A stretch of 64,000 nucleotides of DNA, taken from positions 124,001 to 188,000 of the forward strand of contig CAMLKG010000002.1 in assembly GCA_946480695.1 (NCBI GenBank), in the 5' to 3' direction. Below, one piece after another: positions 8,585-17,690 of the stretch; position 1 is the stretch's first letter, and each line of letters begins with the position of its first letter. The notes below the pieces were generated by a model that did not search any database, was not told the origin of the DNA, and saw only the letters and a list, made by a program, of their open reading frames with translations. This stretch comes from an uncultured Cellvibrio sp. Lineage in GTDB: Bacteria; Pseudomonadota; Gammaproteobacteria; Pseudomonadales; Cellvibrionaceae. The position numbers and the translations under genes were made by a program.

Positions 8585-10470
8585 TAATGATCTCCCGGTG
8601 TATGCTGATCAAATATTTTTAAATAAAACGCGAGTTCGGCTTCCACTGCGCGCTGGATATTCTGCGCCTGGCGAAAGCCGTGGCCTTCGTCCGCAAATGT
8701 GACATATTCGGTGTAAATACCCTTTGCTTTTAGCGCTGCAACCATCGCTTCCGCCTGTACCGGCGGCACCACCTTATCTTGCAACCCCTGCAAGAAAATG
8801 ACCGGACAATTTAATTGATTGATGTGGTGTATGGGAGAACGTGCGCGGTAAATTGCCTGCTCGTGCGGATAGGGACCTATTAACGAATCCAGGTAATGTG
8901 CCTCAAACTTATGTGTATCCCTGGCCAATGCCTCCAGGTCACCAATACCATAAAGGCTGGCGCCCGCCTTAAACACCCTGGTAAATGTCAATGCTGCCAA
9001 TACCGTGTAGCCACCGGCACTGGAACCGCGAATGGCAATTTTATCTCTATCCGCCAAGCCCTGGGTAATTAAATAATCAACGCCACTGCATGCATCTATT
9101 ACGTCGGTAATACCCCAATTGTTTTTTAAGCGGTCGCGATAATGGCGACCGTAACCGGTACTGCCCCGATAATTTACATCCAATACTGCAAAGCCACGGC
9201 TGGTCCAGAACTGTACCTTTAAATTTAACCCGGTTTCCGTTGCGCCCGTTGGGCCTCCGTGGCACATAACAATGAGCGGCGGTAATCCATCGGGTAGGGG
9301 AGATATATCGATATTTTTAGGCGGGTAGAAAAATCCGTAGGCAGTTTCCCCGTCGGTGGTGGGGAATTCAATGGCTGTTGGTTGGGAGATGTAAGCGGCG
9401 CTGAGTTTATGCTGGTTATCCGTGATGGCTGCAATAGCTCCATGATCGAATTTCCATAGCCGTGCGCTTGCGGTCGCGCTGGCTGCAATAAAATAACCTG
9501 CGCCATTGTGGCAATGAATTGCAGCAATATCGCGGAAATCCGAAACCGGGGTTTGCAATTGCTTGCTTTGGAGGTTGATCAGGCCCAGGTGCCAGTGGCC
9601 TTGCTGGCTATAGCAGCAAAAAATTTCTTCTGCATTGAGGAAGCCGTAGGTACTCATCCCGAATACCCATTGCGGTGTGGCAAATTCAGCGGCCATCGAA
9701 CACACAGGTTCTGCGTCCGTGCCGTTCCAGCGATAAATGTTCCACCAGTTGCCAATATCCGAAACAAAAAATAAATCACCTGCCGGTGACCACTGGGGTT
9801 GGAACACAGATTCGGATTTTCCGCCGGCGATTATTTTTTCGCGCAGTGGCTCACCGCGGCTATCAAGTTCAACCATTAGGCATTCAGTTGCGTCCCAAGG
9901 CATTTGCGGGTGATACCAGCGGAGGTAACTCAGGTGGTTGCCGTTCGGCGATAAGCGCGGGTTGGAATAAAAGTCCGCTCCTTCCGCCACAATACTCATT
10001 GCGCCTGTTTGCAAACAGAATGCGACGATACTGGTTTGGGGGTGATGCGAATTTCCTGAATAATCTTCGCGTACCACGACTAAACGGCGACGATGGGCGT
10101 CGTAACAAAAATCGGCGTAGCGGAATGCACCTTCCGGGCTGAGGAGTGTTGTTTGCTGTGTGGCAATCTCGTATTGGTAAATTCGTTGGTTATTATCTTG
10201 CACAAAAAAAATAAACTGTTCGGTAGCGAGGTAAGGAGATCCACCATATTCCTGCGCGCGGGTGCGGATACTTAAAGGCGCTGCAAATATTTCTGTGCGC
10301 TGTCCTTTGTATTCACACATCAATACGTTGCGGCCTTTTTCCTGTGGGCGGGTTTCCAGCCAGTACAAATGGTTATCCACTGCTTGCGGGTCGCTGATGC
10401 GAACCCCCTGTGCAGTCAATAGTTCCGGGGTAATAGGCGAGGGCCAGTGGCCATAATGGTGGCTAGTCAT
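8584..10470 (-). CDS. S9-family (prolyl oligopeptidase-like) peptidase
   Basis: A 628-residue serine peptidase of the dipeptidyl/acylaminoacyl-peptidase type. The N-terminal two thirds form a WD40/PD40-like beta-propeller with repeated SPNGNHLSYLRW and SPAGDLFFVSD type blades. The C-terminal alpha/beta hydrolase domain has the nucleophile in GSSAGG (Ser484), the acid in LQGLQDKVVPP (Asp565) and the histidine in DEGHGFRQ (His597). There is no signal peptide, so it is probably cytoplasmic and acts on short peptides or acylated peptides. It lies directly upstream of greB with a one-base overlap and diverges from tilS over about 60 bases. The exact substrate cannot be told from sequence. Confidence 0.92.
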   Translation of the reverse strand: MTSHHYGHWPSPITPELLTAQGVRISDPQAVDNHLYWLETRPQEKGRNVLMCEYKGQRTEIFAAPLSIRTRAQEYGGSPYLATEQFIFFVQDNNQRIYQYEIATQQTTLLSPEGAFRYADFCYDAHRRRLVVVREDYSGNSHHPQTSIVAFCLQTGAMSIVAEGADFYSNPRLSPNGNHLSYLRWYHPQMPWDATECLMVELDSRGEPLREKIIAGGKSESVFQPQWSPAGDLFFVSDIGNWWNIYRWNGTDAEPVCSMAAEFATPQWVFGMSTYGFLNAEEIFCCYSQQGHWHLGLINLQSKQLQTPVSDFRDIAAIHCHNGAGYFIAASATASARLWKFDHGAIAAITDNQHKLSAAYISQPTAIEFPTTDGETAYGFFYPPKNIDISPLPDGLPPLIVMCHGGPTGATETGLNLKVQFWTSRGFAVLDVNYRGSTGYGRHYRDRLKNNWGITDVIDACSGVDYLITQGLADRDKIAIRGSSAGGYTVLAALTFTRVFKAGASLYGIGDLEALARDTHKFEAHYLDSLIGPYPHEQAIYRARSPIHHINQLNCPVIFLQGLQDKVVPPVQAEAMVAALKAKGIYTEYVTFADEGHGFRQAQNIQRAVEAELAFYLKIFDQHTPGDH

Positions 10471-10530
10471 AAATGAATTTTGTCTTGTGAGTGAATCCGC
10501 ATTAATCTACGCATTTAATCCCACAAAGCA

Positions 10531-11829
10531 ATGCCCATTTTTATGCCGGATTTTACGCCCGAACAATTGCGCGCCTTTTTACCGGGAAGCCTCGAAGCCT
10601 ATGCTGCCAATTGGTGGATAGGGTTTAGCGGTGGGCTGGATTCCACAGTTTTGCTCCATGCGTTGGTAGGATTGCGGCTTCCAGTAGCCTTGCGCGCCTT
10701 GCATGTTAACCACCAGATTTCAGCCAATGCAAATAACTGGCAAAACCAATGCGCAACATTTTGCGAACAACTAAACGTGCCATTTCACACTGAAAAAGTG
10801 CAGATAACCAATGGGGGAAAAGGAATTGAGGACGCCGCGCGCGAAGCGCGCTATAAAGTGTTCGCGCAGTACCTTGGCAAAGGTGATTATTTATTTACGG
10901 CGCATCACAGCAATGACCAGGCGGAAACCTTATTGCTTCGCTTGATGCGCGGTACTGGTCCGCGTGGTTTGGCGGCCATTGCCAATGAACGGCAATTGGA
11001 AGGGAGCGGTAAAATAATCCGACCGCTGTTGCATTTCTCGCGCCCGCAACTCGAAGCTTACGCAAACGCGCACAACCTGAGCTGGGTTGAAGATGAAAGT
11101 AACCACGATGATTATTACGATCGCAATTTTTTGCGCAACCAGGTTATGCCTTTGTTGCATGGCCGGTGGCCGGGTTTTATGCGCAAGTGGCAACAGACGG
11201 CTGATTTATGTGCGCAGCAGGAAAACCTCCTGGACGAATATGCGCAACAGGACTTGCAATCCGCCGATGTACGTGCCGAGCGAGTGGGGCAGAGCCTTGA
11301 TTTATTGTGGTTGAAATCCCTATCGCGCGCGCGGCGGCAAAACGTGCTGCGCTATTGGCTGCGTCAATTGCAATGTGATATGCCGGAGGCTGTCCATTGG
11401 CAACAATTGGAAACCCAGCTATTCCATGCCCGCGCGGATGCTGTGGTAAAAGTCACCTGGGGTAGGCACGCGTTACAACCATACCAGGAACGTTTATTTT
11501 TATTGCCTGTTGAACTCCCGGCACTGCAATTGCACTTAACGGAAGTGGCGGTGGGTGAAAATAGGGAAGGCAAATTTTTGCGCGCGGATTTGGCGGATTT
11601 GCAAATTCGCTATCGCAGTGGCGGCGAACGTTGTAAGCCATCCGGCCGGCAACATTCCCAAACCTTGAAAAAACTTTTGCAGGAACATCAATTGGAACCC
11701 TGGTTACGCGACTCGGTCCCCTTGTTATATAGCGGTGATAATTTGGTTGCGGTGGGCGATTTGTGGATATGCGATGGCTTTATTGCACCGGCAGGAGTAC
11801 CGGCCATCCAATTAACCTGGCGGCTATAA
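10531..11829 (+). CDS. tilS: tRNA(Ile)-lysidine synthetase TilS
   Basis: Modifies C34 of the CAU-anticodon tRNA-Ile to lysidine, so that it reads AUA and is charged with isoleucine. The 432-residue product has the PP-loop ATP-binding motif SGGLDST at residues 33-39, the HHSNDQAETLLLRLMRGTG segment of the N-type ATP pyrophosphatase core, and the DRNFLRNQVMPLL motif. The C-terminal part carries the TilS substrate-binding domain (RYRSGGERCKPSGR). Two in-frame ATGs, 12 bases apart, compete as start (10531 and 10543). The gene diverges from the S9 peptidase and converges on the FG-GAP lipoprotein, with a terminator between. Confidence 0.97.
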   Translation: MPIFMPDFTPEQLRAFLPGSLEAYAANWWIGFSGGLDSTVLLHALVGLRLPVALRALHVNHQISANANNWQNQCATFCEQLNVPFHTEKVQITNGGKGIEDAAREARYKVFAQYLGKGDYLFTAHHSNDQAETLLLRLMRGTGPRGLAAIANERQLEGSGKIIRPLLHFSRPQLEAYANAHNLSWVEDESNHDDYYDRNFLRNQVMPLLHGRWPGFMRKWQQTADLCAQQENLLDEYAQQDLQSADVRAERVGQSLDLLWLKSLSRARRQNVLRYWLRQLQCDMPEAVHWQQLETQLFHARADAVVKVTWGRHALQPYQERLFLLPVELPALQLHLTEVAVGENREGKFLRADLADLQIRYRSGGERCKPSGRQHSQTLKKLLQEHQLEPWLRDSVPLLYSGDNLVAVGDLWICDGFIAPAGVPAIQLTWRL

Positions 11830-11859
11830 TTACTGTTGGATTTTTTTTGCAGGAATAAC

Positions 11860-11882
11860 AACGGGAGGCTATGCCTCCCGTT
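11860..11882. terminator. Terminator between convergent tilS and FG-GAP lipoprotein
   Basis: A GC-rich 10-bp perfect stem, arms 11860-11869 and 11873-11882, with loop TAT. It lies 30 bases after the tilS stop and 27 bases before the lipoprotein stop. No T-run follows on the plus strand (ATGG), so termination efficiency is uncertain. Confidence 0.6.
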
Positions 11883-11908
11883 ATGGTTAAAGCGTTTGCA
11901 ACTGCTCG

Positions 11909-14233
11909 TTAATAAAGATAAACCGCACCGGCTGCTTCGGCACTGTTATCGTTTTGATCCAGTTCGCCCTCCGCGAGGCTGGATGCGTTGCTGGATGTTG
12001 ATGTTGCCGACGCATAACCGCGGCCTGATTCGCGATGTGCCCCAACAGCCATGGTGTTGCCATCACCAGAGACCTCTACGTTCAACCCAAAACGATCGTT
12101 GGCGTCCGGGTTGCCCGGTTTCACATAACTATTTTGTGACCAGACACTATTGTCGCGTTTAAAGACAAAGACGGCCCCGGCCCCTGCCAGGCTGGTATCA
12201 CCTTCGTCACCATCAATTCCGCTGGCATTACTGGACTCAAGGTATGAACCCACGGCGAGGATATTGCCGTCCTGGGACAAGCTCACGCTGTTGCCGAATT
12301 CGCCGCCACCATCAATTTGCAATTGTCCTGTACCGGTAGCGGTATTGGTAACGATGAATTCCAGCTTGGCTGGCATGGTCAGTGTGGAAGGTTTAATGAC
12401 CGCTTCCTGGCTCCAGGTTGTCGCAGCCCTGTTAAATATGTAGGCAGCCCCGGTATTGCCGAAAGTGGTGGATTGCGCCGTGTCGCCATTAATAACGGTA
12501 GAGCTACTCGCATCACCGGGTGCCCCGACACTTAAGGTATTGCCGTCGGCCGAGAGATCAACTGAATAACCAAAACGGGTGGACCAATAGCTAGTGGAAG
12601 GTTTCAGATAGGCTTGTTGGGTCCAGATTTTATCGCTGCGGGTAAAAATGTAAGCCGCGCCGTTATTCAGGGTGCCCCTGAAGCGATACCGGGAAGCGTT
12701 CTCGCATTTAGCATCGATCACGTCAATGGTTGTGTCATAGTAATAGCACCCGTTACTCGCTTCATCCCCATTAATACCTGTACTTGCACCATCCTCACCT
12801 GTTGCACCCACGGCAGCTGTATTGCCATCGTAGGAAAGGGCAACACTGACACCGAACATATCGCCGGGCTCGGCGTTAGAGGCTTTCAAATACGATTCTT
12901 CCTTCCAGCCCCGTTCAGCGGTTTTTACGAAAATATAGACTGCCCCGGAAGCTTCCCCGCCGGGGAAGTCAGAACTTGTGCTTGAGTTAGCGCTGGAACT
13001 GGAACTGCTTGACGAGCTGGATGAACTGGAATTCTTGCTCGTACTTGAAACACTTGAGGGATAGTATTCAAAACACGCTATATCTGTAGGGTTACTGCTG
13101 AAGCTGCTGGCGTAGTAATTGATGTTAGTGGAAAGCCGCAGGCCATCGTTACTGGTGCCTATCGCCAGGGTTTTTCCATCACCGGATAGCGCCAGGCTCT
13201 CGCCGAATCTCAGGGCGCTATCCAGATGGCTCAGGGAATAGAAAGGTTTGATGTAGGCTTCCTGGGTCCACCCGGCTTCTGCGCGGGTGAATACATAGAC
13301 AGCCCCAACGTTGTAATCCTGCGCCAGGATCAAATCGTCAGAAGGATCTGATGAGGCCCCTGGATTGGTGACTTCATAGTTTTCCTGGTTACAGTTCACA
13401 CCGCGCGAGGGGCTATCCTCCAATAAGGCGGAGACCGCTAAGGTGTTTCCATCATCTGACAGGGCGACTTTATAACCGAAACGATCATTAGGCAGCATCC
13501 GACTGGTATTCAAATTGGGTTGTTCGGTATTGGATGCCTTCAAATAGGCCTGTTGCACCCAAACGCCATTTTCCTTAACAAAGATATATACCGCGCCTGA
13601 ATTAGTGCTGTCATTGTTGGCTTGGTCACCGTTAACCCCCGTGGCGTTGCTATCTTCTGCCGGGGCTCCGACTGCAAGGGTTTGGCCGTCGGCTGCAAGC
13701 GCGATGCTCCAGCCAAAATTATCAAAGTTCTGGCCGTTGGAGGCTTTGAGATAACCAATTGCCTTGATCATTTCAGTGGCGGTAAAGATGAGGTCGGACC
13801 TTTGGCAGCCCTCGCTGTTGCAGGCTTCCACATAATAGTAATTATTGACCCAATCATGGACATGTACACCGATGTCGTCCACGGCCTGGGTAGTGGCCAA
13901 GTCGGTGCCTACCTGGGTAACACCGCCGGTGGCAGCGTCATGTTTGAACAGCTTGTAAAAGGTGGCCCCTTCCACTGCGCTCCATTGGAACGTCAATTGT
14001 TTGGGATTTTGTGCCTCAACCTTAACGCTTGGCCATACACCCGAGCCGTTGGCGGGCACTGAGGCCGCCACGTAACTGCTGCGCGATGAAGCGGGAATAC
14101 TGGAAGACGAGGAGCTAGCTGAAGATTTCTTGTCGCTGCCACCGCCGCATGCGGTTAACAACAATGAACCTGCCAGTAGCGCAAGGAGCAGGGTGGTACG
14201 CTGTAACAGCGGCGAAAAACGATCATTATTCAT
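11909..14233 (-). CDS. Surface lipoprotein with seven FG-GAP/integrin-type propeller repeats
   Basis: A 774-residue predicted lipoprotein. The signal peptide ends in the lipobox LLTAC, then a serine-rich linker (residues about 37-55) leads to an Fn3-like domain and then to seven repeats of about 80-100 residues. Each repeat has FG-x-x-V-x-LS-x-DGNTLAVGA, an acidic NGD loop and a closing GAVYIF...W-x-QxAYLKAS. The last repeat stops at GAVYLY, which suggests ring closure of a seven-bladed integrin-alpha-like propeller. A second polyserine tract of about 20 serines interrupts repeat three. Cysteines in the loops could form disulfides. The NGD loops suggest calcium binding as in other FG-GAP proteins. 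Probably outer membrane or cell surface; ligand unknown. It is preceded by about 235 bases of intergenic sequence. Confidence 0.85.
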   Translation of the reverse strand: MNNDRFSPLLQRTTLLLALLAGSLLLTACGGGSDKKSSASSSSSSIPASSRSSYVAASVPANGSGVWPSVKVEAQNPKQLTFQWSAVEGATFYKLFKHDAATGGVTQVGTDLATTQAVDDIGVHVHDWVNNYYYVEACNSEGCQRSDLIFTATEMIKAIGYLKASNGQNFDNFGWSIALAADGQTLAVGAPAEDSNATGVNGDQANNDSTNSGAVYIFVKENGVWVQQAYLKASNTEQPNLNTSRMLPNDRFGYKVALSDDGNTLAVSALLEDSPSRGVNCNQENYEVTNPGASSDPSDDLILAQDYNVGAVYVFTRAEAGWTQEAYIKPFYSLSHLDSALRFGESLALSGDGKTLAIGTSNDGLRLSTNINYYASSFSSNPTDIACFEYYPSSVSSTSKNSSSSSSSSSSSSSANSSTSSDFPGGEASGAVYIFVKTAERGWKEESYLKASNAEPGDMFGVSVALSYDGNTAAVGATGEDGASTGINGDEASNGCYYYDTTIDVIDAKCENASRYRFRGTLNNGAAYIFTRSDKIWTQQAYLKPSTSYWSTRFGYSVDLSADGNTLSVGAPGDASSSTVINGDTAQSTTFGNTGAAYIFNRAATTWSQEAVIKPSTLTMPAKLEFIVTNTATGTGQLQIDGGGEFGNSVSLSQDGNILAVGSYLESSNASGIDGDEGDTSLAGAGAVFVFKRDNSVWSQNSYVKPGNPDANDRFGLNVEVSGDGNTMAVGAHRESGRGYASATSTSSNASSLAEGELDQNDNSAEAAGAVYLY

Positions 14234-14437
14234 TCAGCAAATTCCTGAGGTTAAAACTGGTCGGTGATTCTGTGTGTCGCGACGGCCGGTGTCAATCAAA
14301 TCGCCTGTACAAGGGCGCTATTCATGCCGGTGCCAAACAAGTGGCATACAGACCTTTAAACAGGAGGATTGGTTCATTGCCCGCTGCCTACTCTAGCCAT
14401 AATTGAATAAAGGAAGCTGTGAGCAATTGTGAAAATA

Positions 14438-14460
14438 ACCGGCAGCGGTCGGCTGCCGGT
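14438..14460 (-). terminator. Terminator after di-heme cytochrome gene
   Basis: A 9-bp perfect GC-rich stem, arms 14438-14446 and 14452-14460, loop GGTCG. On the minus strand the stem is followed by TTATTTTC, fitting an intrinsic terminator for the cytochrome gene ending at 14469. Confidence 0.8.
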
Positions 14461-14468
14461 ACGGGAGA

Positions 14469-16397
14469 TTAAAGGGTTTTCAAGTATTCAACCAATGCGC
14501 GGCGTTGCTCGCTACTTATCGGGGGCAGCTTGCGCATGAGCGGTTTCCCCTGGGCATCGCGCCGGGGGCGGCCATCTTCATTCAGTACAAACACCGGTGT
14601 TATTCCCGCCGTGTATTCATGGCCTTTATTGGAATTACCCGGCAAGCGGGTATCAAACACAAACAAGCCGGGGAACTCAGCCGGATCACGCTGCACAAAA
14701 CCCACCTTTACCGGGTCCAATTCGCGGGTGCCCACCGTGAATTTGTTGGGGCGGCAGGTTTTACCCCTGGCGATCTCATCATCGCCGCAACTCGGCATAA
14801 ACAGTTCGTAAAGGCTGGGTACTGAACCGTTATGCAGGTAAGGTGCACTGGTCCAAACCCCATTTAACGGACGTGCTTTGTAGGCGGCCAGTGCGGTCCA
14901 GTTGTTTTTATCGACTATTTCAAAATCCAGATGGCGTTGGGTATTTTTGATGGGGTTATCCCGGATGGCATCGCTAATCGGTGCTTTGTCGACCCCGGAC
15001 TCCGGGGTCATCAGCTCTGCTGCCAGGCTAAGTGCGGGTAATACCCTTGTAACCTCCTCGAAGCGTATCGGCTCCGGAGCCCTTGGGTTCATTTCCCTGC
15101 CTTCAAATACACCGCTTTTACCTTTGTATTCGAGGGTGTTCGAAGCCATTAGCGCATCGGTGCCGATAATCGGCAAACTGGCAAACCGGGCAATAATCCG
15201 CCGGTTCGGGTCGGTGCGTTCGATAACCTCATGGCAGGTGTGGCATTGGTAATCCTGGTAAACCTTGCGGCCTTGCTCCGCCAGAACCGCATTTATGGGG
15301 GGCAGTGCGCCTTGCTCGGCCAAGTCCTGCCAGCGGGGGGACCAAAGGCTTTCCAGGCTGCGTTCCATCTTGATGAGATTGGGAACAATGATGGATGAAG
15401 GGTAACTCCCATCATTATTGCCCTGGTGCAAATCGAAGGTCGCGAAGACTCCCATGGCTTCACCGGCATTGCGCAACAATGGGCCTTTTGCTTCGTTATC
15501 GCCCACACCGTTCCATTCGACAAAATCATGGTGCGGGGTATCCCATAAATAGGAATAGCTTACCGGCGCATTGGGTGGATTATGGTTGGTTGGGTCATTG
15601 GGCGTCAGGTGTTCGAGGATGCGGTTGTAAATCCGCCCGAAAGCATCCAGCCGGCCGTATCCATAGGTTATTAATTGGTCTCCATGTAATTCATCCTTGT
15701 GGACGGGTTCATTAACACGGTTATACGCCTGTATTTTTTGCGTGGTGCTGGCCAGTTCCGCGCGAAAGCTTTCACGTTGCCCAGCATACCGGGCTTTTAA
15801 TACCTTCCTCGCGAGGCGCTCGAATTTCATCGGATGGTTCAGGCTGGTATCCAGCGCCAGGGCCAGGTCTCTCAGCATCAAATCCATATCCGCCAGGGTG
15901 GCACCGCCATCAATCCGAATTGCAGTTCCTTCGTAATTGATTTGGGTGGTATGGCAGGCGGCGCAATTCAAGCCGATATACGCCTTTCCTTTATATTCAT
16001 CTTTTACCCAGCCGATGGGTAAGGCATCCGGATTGGTGCGGGAGGTTTTTTGCGGAAGGTAGCGCAGGCGGTTCATATTTTCATCGCTGCGGAATAATTG
16101 CTCACTGTCCGGCATTTCCAGGTGCAGGAATATCTCATAGGGAATCAGGTTCGAACCCTGGGTGGCGCTGTAAAACCACAAGCTGTCGGCGGGACTCCAG
16201 TTTTGCTGCGGGTAAATCACTTTGTGCGCACGGTCACCAAAGCTATCCTGGTGGGCAATTTTCGCGTTGCGATCACTATTGGCTTTTATCCCGTGCATGG
16301 CGCAGCCGGAAATTCCCATCAGGGCGATTATCACAGCGCCGGGGATACCTTTTGGTAAGACTTGTAAAAAATGGTGAGTGAAGGAGTTCATAATCAT
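14469..16397 (-). CDS. RoxA/di-heme cytochrome c peroxidase-like protein
   Basis: A 642-residue periplasmic or outer-membrane cytochrome c. The N-terminus has a hydrophobic segment ending in MGISGCAMHG, which could be a lipobox (GISGC) or a signal peptide. Two heme-binding motifs are visible, CAACH around residue 145 and CHTCH around residue 390. The stretches APYLHNGSVPSLYELF and ARPLNGVWTSAPYLHNG are typical of the di-heme peroxidase/RoxA superfamily. The length and two widely separated CxxCH motifs match the RoxA-like cytochromes, which include the rubber oxygenase RoxA but also many proteins of unknown substrate. The gene is monocistronic with its own terminator. Function in rubber cleavage is not claimed; a peroxidase or oxygenase role is possible. 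Confidence 0.85.
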   Translation of the reverse strand: MIMNSFTHHFLQVLPKGIPGAVIIALMGISGCAMHGIKANSDRNAKIAHQDSFGDRAHKVIYPQQNWSPADSLWFYSATQGSNLIPYEIFLHLEMPDSEQLFRSDENMNRLRYLPQKTSRTNPDALPIGWVKDEYKGKAYIGLNCAACHTTQINYEGTAIRIDGGATLADMDLMLRDLALALDTSLNHPMKFERLARKVLKARYAGQRESFRAELASTTQKIQAYNRVNEPVHKDELHGDQLITYGYGRLDAFGRIYNRILEHLTPNDPTNHNPPNAPVSYSYLWDTPHHDFVEWNGVGDNEAKGPLLRNAGEAMGVFATFDLHQGNNDGSYPSSIIVPNLIKMERSLESLWSPRWQDLAEQGALPPINAVLAEQGRKVYQDYQCHTCHEVIERTDPNRRIIARFASLPIIGTDALMASNTLEYKGKSGVFEGREMNPRAPEPIRFEEVTRVLPALSLAAELMTPESGVDKAPISDAIRDNPIKNTQRHLDFEIVDKNNWTALAAYKARPLNGVWTSAPYLHNGSVPSLYELFMPSCGDDEIARGKTCRPNKFTVGTRELDPVKVGFVQRDPAEFPGLFVFDTRLPGNSNKGHEYTAGITPVFVLNEDGRPRRDAQGKPLMRKLPPISSEQRRALVEYLKTL

Positions 16398-16760
16398 TCC
16401 TTATGACTAAAAACAAAAAAAACAGCGGACTAATATCAAAATGTTTTGCTGCGTTAATGGTAAATCCGCAATTCAGCCTGGGCAAAAAACATTCAGTAAA
16501 AATCAGTAAATACGCTCGGGTATTAAGGAACTATTCAGCGCCATCCCAGCCTTAGTGACATTAGCAGATTGTGAGACTTACGCCACGCCAAAACAGGATG
16601 TGCGTAATGTTCACCATGATGCAATGCAACTTGGCAATAAAGTAACACCCGACGGAATACCCCAATGGATTTTGCGACAACGGCAGCTTTCGCTTGAACT
16701 GTAACAAATAGGGCGTAGACTGCCGCCTCGCCGCACCAGAGGGATTTCATACGGAACCGA
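16398..16760. other. Intergenic region between divergent cytochrome gene and a hypothetical gene
   Basis: About 360 bases of non-coding sequence serving two divergent genes. The only open frames are short and lack ribosome-binding sites. There is an A-rich patch near 16410-16430. I see no clear hairpin, operator or promoter that I would defend. Confidence 0.4.
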
Positions 16761-17216
16761 GTGGCGAATAATCAACCAGCGGATCAGCAATTTTGTATTG
16801 CCGCTTATAAAAACGCAGCGGGACGTTCTATGTTATTAACCCCATTCTTTGTAGATACTTCCTTAAATAATCGATTGGGCCAATCCGTCAAACTGGGCGT
16901 ATACCATCTCCAACACCAGGGGCGCGATTACGTATTTGTCGCAGCGCCAACCCAGCAAGCTTCCAGTTTTGTGGGCAAGAATGCCGAACCTTTTGCCTTC
17001 CAATTACGCGAAAAACTGGCGTTGGATGCGCGCCGCATGGAGCTGATTGAAGTCCGTGAGGCCATGGATGGAATCCATTTATTCCGCTGGCGTTTTGAAT
17101 GGGTGGGTAATTCACCCTTATCCGCACGTAGTGAGGAAATTACTTCTCCGGGTTTACGTGCAACGCTGCTTGCCCTGATTAATGTTGAACAGGAAGCGGC
17201 CGTTGCCAATGGTTAA
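16761..17216 (+). CDS. Conserved-looking hypothetical protein, 151 aa
   Basis: I do not recognise this family. The protein is soluble, without signal peptide or membrane helix, and of mixed alpha/beta character (for example VKLGVYHLQHQGRDYVFVA and a later IHLFRWRFEWVG). The start is probably GTG at 16761-16763 with GGAA four bases upstream; the first internal ATG would remove 23 residues. Codon usage looks like that of the neighbours. It converges on the next gene, the stops being only five bases apart. No function is proposed. Confidence 0.65.
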   Translation: MANNQPADQQFCIAAYKNAAGRSMLLTPFFVDTSLNNRLGQSVKLGVYHLQHQGRDYVFVAAPTQQASSFVGKNAEPFAFQLREKLALDARRMELIEVREAMDGIHLFRWRFEWVGNSPLSARSEEITSPGLRATLLALINVEQEAAVANG

Positions 17217-17220
17217 ATAA

Positions 17221-17616
17221 TTATTCAGGCGCATTTCCCGGTGGAGTATGTGCCCTGGTCTTTTTGTTCCTGCCCCAAAACCAGCGACCGGGGGCCTGGG
17301 TAAATTTATTGAGTTGCTCCTGCTTATGTTCTGCACCGGTAAACCAGTAATAATCGTTGCTGGTTTTGGGTTTAAACCAGCCTTTAACCGGTTCAATGAA
17401 TTCAACCGCCAGTTTAGGCATACCCAATTTTCGGTCTGAATTAAAACTGTGGTTCCAATGCACCAATAGATCCCGTTTTGCTGTGGCGACGGCCAATTCT
17501 TCCGTCTCGGCGTTGATCAATTTGCATGTAATAAAACCTATCACCGGTTCAGGTGCATCGCTGTCATTCTCAAAAAAAATATTCTCACCGGAGAGTACAA
17601 TTTTGTAATACGTCAT
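17221..17616 (-). CDS. Hypothetical protein, 131 aa
   Basis: Unrecognised small protein starting MTYYKIVLSGENIFF. No signal peptide, membrane helix or known motif; the C-terminal 30 residues are basic and Trp/Arg/Lys-rich (RWFWGRNKKTR), perhaps nucleic-acid or membrane-surface contact. The N-terminal 90 residues look like a compact beta-rich domain (KIVLSGENIFFEN, GFITCKLINAETEELAVATA). It follows the metallopeptidase-like gene on the same strand after a 74-base gap, so co-transcription is possible. Confidence 0.65.
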   Translation of the reverse strand: MTYYKIVLSGENIFFENDSDAPEPVIGFITCKLINAETEELAVATAKRDLLVHWNHSFNSDRKLGMPKLAVEFIEPVKGWFKPKTSNDYYWFTGAEHKQEQLNKFTQAPGRWFWGRNKKTRAHTPPGNAPE

Positions 17617-17690
17617 AATTTACAATCTTACTTGCTAACAGCTGCGTTTATAGGGTTTGTAGATACCAACCGTTAATTGATTTGTGCTGG

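Noticed and set aside
16535..16750. 71-codon minus-strand frame in the intergenic region
   Set aside because: No ribosome-binding site and no family similarity; likely chance.
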